From assembly GCA_964354365.1 (NCBI GenBank), contig CAYGZM010000001.1:1-64000 (forward strand): 64,000 nucleotides of DNA, written 5' to 3'. Below, in pieces: positions 18,057-25,359 of the stretch. The notes beneath the pieces are model-generated. The model saw nothing but the letters and a program-made list of their open reading frames with translations, made no database searches and was not told the DNA's origin. The position numbers and the translations under genes were made by a program. The first letter of the stretch is position 1. Every line of letters starts with the position of its first letter. The stretch is from CAYGZM01 sp964354365 (GTDB lineage: Bacteria > Planctomycetota > Phycisphaerae > Sedimentisphaerales > Anaerobacaceae).

Positions 18057-18173
18057 CTAGTAGCCACTCGCAATTGAATTTGTGGGTGCTGCTCGCTCAG
18101 CAGGCGGGTAAGGGTTGTGGATTCCTGCTTTCGCAGGAATGACAACTAACAAGATCAACGTTGACGGGCTAAT
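18057..18173. repeat. 117-bp dispersed repeat, copy 1
   Basis: Closely similar (about nine positions in ten) to 38761-38880. The core includes a GGATTCCTGC/GCAGGAATGAC inverted repeat. This copy overlaps the end of the DUF4041 gene and supplies its last codons and stop. Confidence 0.85.
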
Positions 18174-19585
18174 AGAGTCTCATTATTTTTTAACATTAAA
18201 GATTGACGATATTGTTCCGCTCGAGCCAGTTTAGTAAATTCCACAGGCTTATTAAAGTTTCTTCTCACGACTTCTTCGATTTCTTCTAATTTCACATGGA
18301 AAAACTCTCTTCGTAAATTGATTCTATTCAATCTTCTATCTTCAAATGTCTTATGTAATGCATTCTCAAGAGATGGCGCATCATCGCTGAATATCATCGC
18401 GTGTACATCATAATAAAACGGTACAGAAGCGTCTCCCAACTCATCCACTCGTTCCTGAGGATCTAATCGACGTGTTACTCCAATTTTGTAAACATTTTCC
18501 CCGAATGAACCAATATTGGATATAATATAAACATAGCCTGCACGAGTCTGCTGCTCTCGGTACAAAATATCCTGTTTGTCTTTCTCAATGCCTGACAGTT
18601 TTTCCTGGATATTTGTCAATTCGTTCCTAAGCAATTCCCGTTCAGCATCCGTTTTTGCTTTTTGAAGCAGTTCATTTGTCGATGACATCGCTTGATTAAA
18701 ATGCTTCTCTTCTTTTTCTATTTTAGCTTTCATTTCTTCGATTTCTTTTTGAACCTTTGCCTCCTCCCTCATCTGTTCTCTGATACGTCTTTGTTCTTCT
18801 TTTTCTTCCTGTTTTTTCACCTGGTATTCATAACAAAGATACAACTCCGACAACTTAAGATTAAGGTAATCGGCAGAAATGATAATGCTCATTCGCTGTC
18901 CAAGATTATTGAGTATGTCAAACGCTTTAGTAATTTTTTTCTCTATGGATTTGATATTATTGAATTTTACTTTAAGTATGCTGGCATCACACTCGTTATT
19001 AAATGACCGCAAGATAAGCTTTACATAATCCTTAATCATCCGCTCGCCTTCCCTTACGCTATTATTGAGAGTAAAGCTTTCAGTACAATAAGCCGCCTTT
19101 TGTGATTTAACCGTCGCGGCTTGTTGGTTACGAATTTGTTCCAGTTTAATCCTATAGATTTCAGAATTTTCAAAATCATACTTTGGCGTATAAAAGCCAA
19201 AAGATTGAAGGAGAATACTATCTTCAAGGATAATCAATTCATCTTTCTTGTCCGAGATTTGTTTATTTAAATTGCGGAGTTGCTGTTTTAATTCTTGTTC
19301 TTGCTGTTTATAAGTTAAATTTAGTTCCAGCTTTCGTTCTTCAAACTTCGACTCCAGACTTTTTACCTGTTGAGCAATTTCAATTTTATGTTTCTCCAGA
19401 AGAGAAATGCTACTTTTTAACTGGCGATAAATATCTGTTTCGGGTACAAGCTTTTTTAATGCATCGCGTTGTTTTCGAACCTGTTGATAGTCAGCTAATT
19501 CTTTTTTTAACGAATCCCGTTCCTCTTGTATTTGTGCAAGATTTGCTTTAAGCTCGTTAATTCGGAAGATATCAGATATTGACAT
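18155..19585 (-). CDS. DUF4041 coiled-coil protein with T5orf172/GIY-YIG nuclease domain
   Basis: 476 residues, strongly AT-rich compared with neighbours. Residues about 5-120 and 250-345 are long coiled coils (KKELADYQQVRKQRDALKK; EEQRRIREQMREEAKVQKE). The middle, about 130-250, matches DUF4041 (FGFYTPKYDFENSEIYRIKL). Residues about 350-450 are the T5orf172 (MUG113) variant of the GIY-YIG nuclease: GYVYIISNIGSFGENVYKIG, then TRRLDPQERVDELGDASVPF and ALHKTFEDRRLNRINLRREFF. This domain pair is common in phages and genomic islands. It is a likely DNA-acting accessory gene; its physiological role is unknown. Its final LLARQR and stop lie in a dispersed repeat. Confidence 0.85.
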   Translation of the reverse strand: MSISDIFRINELKANLAQIQEERDSLKKELADYQQVRKQRDALKKLVPETDIYRQLKSSISLLEKHKIEIAQQVKSLESKFEERKLELNLTYKQQEQELKQQLRNLNKQISDKKDELIILEDSILLQSFGFYTPKYDFENSEIYRIKLEQIRNQQAATVKSQKAAYCTESFTLNNSVREGERMIKDYVKLILRSFNNECDASILKVKFNNIKSIEKKITKAFDILNNLGQRMSIIISADYLNLKLSELYLCYEYQVKKQEEKEEQRRIREQMREEAKVQKEIEEMKAKIEKEEKHFNQAMSSTNELLQKAKTDAERELLRNELTNIQEKLSGIEKDKQDILYREQQTRAGYVYIISNIGSFGENVYKIGVTRRLDPQERVDELGDASVPFYYDVHAMIFSDDAPSLENALHKTFEDRRLNRINLRREFFHVKLEEIEEVVRRNFNKPVEFTKLARAEQYRQSLMLKNNETLLARQR

Positions 19586-20016
19586 TGCAAATAATCCTCC
19601 AATTCATCAGTTTGCAAGATGGCCAGTTTTTACCTCTGTGGACGAACTATGAACAGCCACCTATTATTGTTCACTACCTTAACTTTTTCGCCCGTTTTTT
19701 CGGCGGTCTTCCAACGGGCACCGGTCGAACTCGCCGGCCAAGCGTGATTAAATCGTCTATGGTGAATACCTCGTTGCTCTGGTTTATACTATACTGCGCC
19801 AGGGTAAGCCTGTCAAGATAAGGCGTACTTCATCTTGTAGGCAGGAACACACTTTCTGAAGGAGATTGTCCGTGGAGGGTGTCATTCCGGCCTTGAGCCG
19901 CATTTCGGGAAAGTGTTTGGCAAAGAGGGCGGGGTGGTTTATAGTATTCTGCGTTTGTTGTATGGCAGGATTGTGTTTGCAGAAGTGGTTGTTTCGTTTT
20001 GCAAGGAGTAGTCAAG
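19586..20016. other. Divergent intergenic region
   Basis: About 430 bp. It contains the strong minus-strand promoter listed separately and a minus-strand open stretch of about 45 codons ending GRPPKKRAKKLR and a stop near 19678, without a usable start codon. Nothing else is recognised. The right half precedes the sialate O-acetylesterase gene. Confidence 0.5.
19788..19816 (-). promoter_or_regulatory. Near-consensus sigma-70 promoter
   Basis: On the minus strand TTGACA (19811-19816), a 17-bp spacer and TATAGT (19788-19793). It points to the DUF4041 gene, whose ATG is about 200 bp downstream. The long leader is unexplained. Confidence 0.6.
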
Positions 20017-21588
20017 ATGGGAAAGACGAGAATTGGTCGTAGTCAGGCGGTTTGCCGGTGGCTTGTTATTGTTTTGCTGCTGGTTGGTGCGGGCAGTGTT
20101 TGCGCCGATATCAAGCTGCCGGCGATTATTGGGGATAATATGGTCGTGCAGCAGGGCGGAAAGGCGGCTATCTGGGGGTGGGCCGAGCCGAATGAGGAGA
20201 TTATGGTCTCTGTAAGCTGGAATAGTATGCAGTGGGGCGTCCGGGCGGACAAGGACGGCAAGTGGAAATTTCAAATGAGCGCGCCGAAGGCGGGCGGGCC
20301 ATACGAAATGACTCTGGCCGGCAAGAATACGATAACAATCAAGAACATCCTCGTTGGCGAGGTGTGGGTGGGTTCGGGCCAGTCGAATATGGAGATGGCG
20401 GTTCAATCGTCGGCCAACGCGCAGGAAGAAACCGCCGCTGCCAAGTATCCCAAGATTCGCTTGTTCAGCGTTCGGCGGGAGGTGGCCGATGGGCCGAAGG
20501 CGGATTGCACGGGAAGCTGGGTCGAATGCAGCCCGCAGACGGTCCCGGGTTTTTCGGCGGTGGCTTACTTCTTCGGGCGGGAATTGCATAAGGAGCTTGA
20601 CGTTCCGGTCGGCTTGATTCACACATCGTGGGGCGGCACCCCGGCGGAGGCCTGGACGAAAAGAGATATGCTCGAGAGCGATGCGGATTTTGCCCCGATT
20701 TTGAAGCGGTTTGATGACGCGGTGGCCAAGTATCCGGAGGCGAAAAAGGAATATGAGCAGAAGCTCGAAGAGTGGAAGCAGGCGGCTGAGAAGGCCAAGT
20801 CTGAGGGAAAAGAGGCGCCGGGAAGGCCGGGTGAGCCGTTCGGGCCGGGCAGTCCGCACTCGCCTGCCGGCCTGTACAACGCGATGATTGCTCCTTTGAT
20901 TCCGTACCGGATTGCCGGGGCGATCTGGTATCAGGGCGAGTCGAATGCGGGCAGGGCGTATCAATATCGCAAGCTGTTTCCGGCGATGATTAAATGCTGG
21001 CGCAGCAACTGGGGGCAGGGCGATTTTTCCTTCCTCTTCGCGCAGCTGGCCAATTTTATGGATGTCAGACCCGAACCGAACGATAGCGCGTGGGCCGAGC
21101 TGCGAGAGGCTCAGCTTACGACTCTAAGTCTGCCCAATACGGGCCAGGCCGTAATCATAGACATTGGAGACGCCAAGGACATACACCCCAAGAACAAGCA
21201 GGATGTGGGCAAGCGTCTTGCGCTGTGGGCTTTGGGCACGACTTACGGCAGGAAAATCGTCTATTCCGGGCCAATTTATAAATTGATGAAGGTCGAGGGC
21301 AATAAGATTACGCTGGGTTTCGATCACGTTGGCGGTGGGCTTGTGGCGAAGGGTGACGGTTTGCTCAAGGGCTTTGCGATAGCGGGCGACGACAAGAAGT
21401 TCGTCTGGGCCGATGCGAAGATCGAGGGGGCTGCGGTTGTGGTCAGCAGCGAGGGGGTCGCCAAGCCGGCGGCAGTTCGCTACGCCTGGGCGGACAATCC
21501 TGTATGCAATCTCTACAACGTCGAGGGTCTGCCGGCTTCACCGTTCCGCACGGATGACTGGCCCGGTTTGACGGCGGATGCGAAGTAG
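20017..21588 (+). CDS. Sialate O-acetylesterase-family exported esterase
   Basis: 523 residues from ATG 20017, which has AAGGAG at proper spacing; a signal peptide ends near SVCADI. The N-terminal beta domain (LPAIIGDNMVVQQ, VWGWA-like segment) precedes an SGNH/DUF303 esterase domain: VGSGQSNMEM holds the nucleophile Ser, PVGLIHTSWGGTPAEAW the oxyanion Gly region, and DIHPKNKQDVGKRLA the catalytic Asp-x-x-His-like pair. A charged insert at about 235-290 (KKEYEQKLEEWKQAAEKAK) is common in planctomycete members. Such enzymes remove acetyl groups from sialic acids or, more broadly in these bacteria, from plant or algal polysaccharides. Exported. Confidence 0.88.
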   Translation: MGKTRIGRSQAVCRWLVIVLLLVGAGSVCADIKLPAIIGDNMVVQQGGKAAIWGWAEPNEEIMVSVSWNSMQWGVRADKDGKWKFQMSAPKAGGPYEMTLAGKNTITIKNILVGEVWVGSGQSNMEMAVQSSANAQEETAAAKYPKIRLFSVRREVADGPKADCTGSWVECSPQTVPGFSAVAYFFGRELHKELDVPVGLIHTSWGGTPAEAWTKRDMLESDADFAPILKRFDDAVAKYPEAKKEYEQKLEEWKQAAEKAKSEGKEAPGRPGEPFGPGSPHSPAGLYNAMIAPLIPYRIAGAIWYQGESNAGRAYQYRKLFPAMIKCWRSNWGQGDFSFLFAQLANFMDVRPEPNDSAWAELREAQLTTLSLPNTGQAVIIDIGDAKDIHPKNKQDVGKRLALWALGTTYGRKIVYSGPIYKLMKVEGNKITLGFDHVGGGLVAKGDGLLKGFAIAGDDKKFVWADAKIEGAAVVVSSEGVAKPAAVRYAWADNPVCNLYNVEGLPASPFRTDDWPGLTADAK

Positions 21589-21658
21589 GCGGCGGAAGCT
21601 TCTTTGTTGTGAGCTGCATGTTGTATAGCGTCGGACCTTGTGTCGGAGCGGTGGAACG

Positions 21659-22120
21659 GTGAAACCGTATTCGTTTTCGAAAAGGAAGAGGCTTGTCAGC
21701 AACAGGCAGTTCAGGTCTGTCATTGCTCGTAAAATGAGCGCCCGTGATGGCCTGCTCATTGTCTGCCTGGCGGAAAATGATTGCGATTATCCGCGCCTCG
21801 GTGTTTCCGTCGGCAAATCGTGCGGAAACGCGGTCGTGCGCAATCGGCTCAAAAGGCTGTTGCGTGAGGCCTTTCGGCAAAGCCAGGACCGGATTCCACC
21901 CGGTTTCGATTACGTGGTGATGATTTCGCCTCGATGGTCGGAAAGACTATGCGACTCCGAGTCCGAAAGGGCATCAGGAGGACCGACGCTTGAGCAGGTG
22001 AAGGCGTCGTTTCTGGGGCTGGCGGCTGCGGCGTTTGAAAAGGCTGGCAATCGGAAGCAAAAGGAAGCCCGCCCCGGCGGGCCGAAAAAAAGCCCGGAAA
22101 ATGATGTGGAATGGGCATAA
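21659..22120 (+). CDS. rnpA: Ribonuclease P protein component
   Basis: About 153 residues from GTG 21659 (followed by KPYSFSKRKRL); a TTG at 21638 is an alternative. The protein subunit of RNase P binds the catalytic RNA and helps remove tRNA 5' leaders. Family marks are SFSKRKRLVSNRQFRSV at the start and the RNA-binding RNR motif GNAVVRNRLKRLLREAFR in the middle. The C-terminal extension (from about residue 105) is longer than usual and ends in a Lys/Pro-rich tail. The usual partner rpmH does not lie upstream and yidC does not follow; the upstream neighbour is the esterase, 70 bp away. Confidence 0.88.
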   Translation: MKPYSFSKRKRLVSNRQFRSVIARKMSARDGLLIVCLAENDCDYPRLGVSVGKSCGNAVVRNRLKRLLREAFRQSQDRIPPGFDYVVMISPRWSERLCDSESERASGGPTLEQVKASFLGLAAAAFEKAGNRKQKEARPGGPKKSPENDVEWA

Positions 22121-22380
22121 AAACTCATCACCGGCATCGAATCACCCGATAAAATAGACGAACCCGCCGGATGCGGGCCTAGTACCGTATTTCGCAAATA
22201 GGACGATTATGCGAATAAGTTGCTATTTTGGAAAGATAGATTTCTCCGCTGCGCGATGCTTCGCATCGCTCCGGTCGAAATGACGGCGCAGTAACAGGAC
22301 TTACGAAATGCGGGCCTGGGTTGCTAAGATGGGCAAGAAAGGTGCAACGCCCTGGCCGGCGCATTTGTTGAGGGCAGAGC

Positions 22381-22641
22381 TTGAGTCAAAAAGACGAATT
22401 AGTGCCAATAGGGTCGGCGGCAAAAAAAGCTGGCATTTCCCGGCAGTCTCTGCAATATTACCTTATGGTTGGCTTGCTTGAGCCTGCGAAAATTACGCCG
22501 ACAGGCAGACGCTTGTTTGACGCCAGGACTATCGAGCGGGTCAAGCTGATAAAGAGGCTTAACGGCAGCGGCTATCCTTTGCGCGCGATAAGGGAGCTGT
22601 TTATGGAAGGCCGGACTGATTTGAAAGGATCCAAGAAGTGA
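22381..22641 (+). CDS. MerR-type helix-turn-helix regulator, DNA-binding domain only
   Basis: 86 residues from a TTG start at 22381. IGSAAKKAGISRQSLQYYLMVGLLEP is described by the MerR pattern (helix-turn-helix followed by the tyrosine-rich wing), then RRLFDARTIERVKLIKRL and GYPLRAIRELF. There is no effector domain, so it is a minimal MerR/SoxR-like DNA-binding protein. Its TGA overlaps the GTG of the MCE gene by four bases, showing translational coupling. It probably regulates its own two-gene operon or a small membrane-lipid regulon; that is inference. Confidence 0.8.
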   Translation: MSQKDELVPIGSAAKKAGISRQSLQYYLMVGLLEPAKITPTGRRLFDARTIERVKLIKRLNGSGYPLRAIRELFMEGRTDLKGSKK

Positions 22642-23684
22642 GTGACTATGAGACCATCCAGAGAAGACGCAATATCATTGTAGGCGTTTTTGTAGTGGCC
22701 GGCATGTGTGCGCTCGGATGGCTGGTGTTCAAGTTCGGGGATTTGCCCAGGCTCGTGAGCAAAGTTGGCTCTTATGACCTGTTCGTTCAGTTTCCCACGT
22801 CTCCCGGAGTCGAGCCGGATACGGCCGTTCGTTTTTGCGGCTACCAGATAGGCAGGGTGACGGCGGTAAAGCCGCCCAAGGTGATGAAGGACCTGAATAC
22901 CGGGGCATTTTACCATCAGACACTGGTTGTGCTCAGCATCGACAATGAATACAGCGATATCCCTGCGGATGTTGAGGTGAAGCTGATGACGCGGGGTTTG
23001 GGCAGCAGCTACATTGAGTTGAAGCTTTCGCATTATGACGTTAATGAGCCGACCGGGCCGGTACTTGCTAAAGGGAGCAAGCTGCAGGGATCGACGGGTG
23101 TGACAAGCGAGTTCTTCCCCGCCGAAAGTCAGAAGAAGCTCGACGATTTGATAACGAGCCTGATTGAGGTTATGGACAGCACCAACGCCATAATCGGCGA
23201 CCCGAATAACAAGGAGAATATCAAGGTGACTCTGGACAATCTGGCGGAGGCATCGAAGCAGGCCGGCGACAGGCTCCGAGAGGCCAGGCAGACCCTGGGG
23301 CGAATTGAGCAGACGTTGGCGGATGCCTCCAAGGCGATTGAGCAGGCCCGCCCTGCGATCGCGGAGGCCCAGCCGGCAATTGCGGATTTCAGGAAGTTCG
23401 TGAACACGGGGTCTGATGTTTTGACGAGCGCGGATGCCAAGGCCGAAAGGCTCGTGGTGGCGGTGGTTGATGCGAGCGGAGAGCTTGGCAAAACGCTGTC
23501 GGAGCTGCGGGCGATTCTTGAAAAGGTCGATAGCGGCGAAGGCTCCGCCGGGCGATTCGTCAATGACGGCGAGATCTACGAGACTCTGCTTGAGAACGCC
23601 GAGCAGATGGAGCTGCTGTTGAAAGAGATCAAGGCATTTGTCTCGCGGGCTCGCGACAAAGGTTTGCCTCTCAAGCTAAAATAA
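22638..23684 (+). CDS. MlaD/MCE-domain protein
   Basis: 348 residues starting at GTG 22638 inside the stop of the preceding regulator. An N-terminal membrane anchor (about 11-28, IIVGVFVVAGMCALGWLVF) is followed by an MCE domain at about 44-135 (YDLFVQFPTSPGVEPDTAVR, GYQIGRVTAV, PADVEVKLMTRGLGSSYIEL). A long alpha-helical C-terminal part (about 165-345) is likely coiled coil and contains AQPAIADFRKFVNTGSD. MCE proteins form hexameric rings that shuttle lipids between membranes with MlaE permease and MlaF ATPase. Neither partner is in this window. Function in lipid transport is by family. Confidence 0.87.
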   Translation: MSDYETIQRRRNIIVGVFVVAGMCALGWLVFKFGDLPRLVSKVGSYDLFVQFPTSPGVEPDTAVRFCGYQIGRVTAVKPPKVMKDLNTGAFYHQTLVVLSIDNEYSDIPADVEVKLMTRGLGSSYIELKLSHYDVNEPTGPVLAKGSKLQGSTGVTSEFFPAESQKKLDDLITSLIEVMDSTNAIIGDPNNKENIKVTLDNLAEASKQAGDRLREARQTLGRIEQTLADASKAIEQARPAIAEAQPAIADFRKFVNTGSDVLTSADAKAERLVVAVVDASGELGKTLSELRAILEKVDSGEGSAGRFVNDGEIYETLLENAEQMELLLKEIKAFVSRARDKGLPLKLK

Positions 23685-23687
23685 CGC

Positions 23688-23720
23688 TGCGCCGGCCAAT
23701 TCATGAGGCCCGCCGGCGCA
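23688..23720. terminator. Hairpin between convergent genes
   Basis: TGCGCCGGC (23688-23696) pairs perfectly with GCCGGCGCA (23712-23720) across a 15-base loop. It sits four bases after the MCE gene, between convergent transcripts. No U-run follows, so termination is only a suggestion. Confidence 0.4.
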
Positions 23721-23776
23721 TCGCAGTCGGCCATTCGGTCGCGTGCAGCCGTGTTGCTTAGGGCGTGTGAACGCCG

Positions 23777-25279
23777 TCAGCTTTTCCGGGGCGTTGAGTC
23801 TAAGGTTTGCCGGGGCTGTTCCTGTTGTTGTCTTATCCTCTCCCTGTCGCGCGGTGTTATCGAGCTGTCTTGTTCGGGGAACCGGCCCTGGTCGCCGGAA
23901 TCCTTGATCCATTTTTCCAGGATTGCCCGCATCCGTTTGAGGGTCTTCCGGTGGTCCGGCGAACCTGCGAGATTGTTTATCTCCCATGGGTCGCTGCGGA
24001 GGTCAAAAAGCTCTTCGTCCGGCTTTCGCGGCGCCATAAACAGGGCCTGTACGGGCGTGAGCTTGCCCTCGGCGTGCAGCTCTTTCATCAGGTTCAGCAT
24101 GGGGTACGAAGTCTCCTTATACTCATTCTTCTGAGTGTAGGGCCGCTCAGGCATGAAGTTGCGGATGTACTTGAATTGTCCGGTGCGGACGCAGCGGATG
24201 CGGTCAACGGTTTCGTCACAGCGGTCGCGGGCGGCGATTATGCACTTGCGGTTGTCGGCGGGTTTCCAAGGACCTCTGCCGGTTGATTTGAGGAAGACTT
24301 CCCCTTCGATATGCTTAGGCGGCTCGATGCCGGCGATTTTCAGGACGGTGGCCGAGATGTCGATGGCGCTTACGAGGTAGTCGCAGACTTGGCCTGCCTT
24401 GAGCTTGCCGGGCCAGCGGACAATCAGCGGGATGTGGATGCCGCCGTCGTACAGCCACTGCTTTCCGCGGACGTGACATTGGCCGTTGTCGCCGATGAAA
24501 ATCACAACGGTGTTGTCCGCAAGGCCCTCCTCATCCAGTCGCTCCATAATCCTGCCCACGTAACCGTCCATAACCTGGATTGAATTGAGATAGGTGGCCC
24601 AGTCGTCGCGCGCCACAGGATGGTCCGGGTAGTAGGGCGGCAGCTTGACCTTGGCCGGGTCAACCGGGTTGTCTAACTTCTCTCGCAGCGTCTTCCAGTG
24701 CCCGCCGCGATGCGTCATATTGATGGATAGTTGAGCGAAGAAAGGCTGGCCGGCTTTTCGCTCGTTCCAGTCGCTGCCGTCATACGCCTTGCCGAATTTG
24801 AAATTGAAATCGGTCTTGCCCGACCCCTGGACGCCGGGCGCCGCCGTCTTGACGTTAGCGGTGAAGTAGCCCGCTTCGCGGAAGTACTCTGTAATCAGCC
24901 GGACCGGTTCGGGCAGTGTATAGCCGTCGTCGCGGTGACTGCGATGATTGTGGGCGCCGATGCTCGTCTGGTACATCCCCGTAATCATTGCGGATCGGCT
25001 GGGCGAGCACACCGGGCCGGTCGTAAACGCCTGCGTAAAGCGCACGCCTTCGCCCGCAAGCTTGTCCAAGTTGGGGGTCTGCACCAGCGGCGCGCCGTAA
25101 CAGCTCAAATCGGGGCTGATATCCTCGGACAGAATCCACAGGATGTTGGGCCTGTCTTTCGCTGTCTTGCTTGCACGCTCTTCAGAGGCACGCGCCGCCC
25201 ATCCCGGCATAGACAGTGATGCAGCCCCCAAACTCACGGCCCTTAGAAAATCACGCCGACTATGATCTCGTTTGCTCAC
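23777..25279 (-). CDS. Tat-exported type I sulfatase
   Basis: 500 residues with Tat motif SRRDFLRAVSLGAAS. The sulfatase signature CSPSR begins at Cys91, the residue converted to formylglycine by an FGE; TGMYQTSIGAHNHR follows. The N-terminal metal-binding segment is RPNILWILSEDISPDLSCYG, and HVRGKQWLYDGGIHIPLIVRWPG is the conserved Lys/His region in the C-terminal half. The overall look is closest to N-sulfoglucosamine sulfohydrolase-like sulfatases, but the substrate is not certain. The only FGE-like protein nearby lacks an active-site cysteine, so maturation must rely on another enzyme. Convergent with the MCE gene. Confidence 0.88.
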   Translation of the reverse strand: MSKRDHSRRDFLRAVSLGAASLSMPGWAARASEERASKTAKDRPNILWILSEDISPDLSCYGAPLVQTPNLDKLAGEGVRFTQAFTTGPVCSPSRSAMITGMYQTSIGAHNHRSHRDDGYTLPEPVRLITEYFREAGYFTANVKTAAPGVQGSGKTDFNFKFGKAYDGSDWNERKAGQPFFAQLSINMTHRGGHWKTLREKLDNPVDPAKVKLPPYYPDHPVARDDWATYLNSIQVMDGYVGRIMERLDEEGLADNTVVIFIGDNGQCHVRGKQWLYDGGIHIPLIVRWPGKLKAGQVCDYLVSAIDISATVLKIAGIEPPKHIEGEVFLKSTGRGPWKPADNRKCIIAARDRCDETVDRIRCVRTGQFKYIRNFMPERPYTQKNEYKETSYPMLNLMKELHAEGKLTPVQALFMAPRKPDEELFDLRSDPWEINNLAGSPDHRKTLKRMRAILEKWIKDSGDQGRFPEQDSSITPRDRERIRQQQEQPRQTLDSTPRKS

Positions 25280-25359
25280 TCTAATTTCTCCTTTCGGAAA
25301 TGGATGAGGCCATTTTCGCTGTAATCATATTGCAACGTCCCATATCGGGCGCCATCGCG

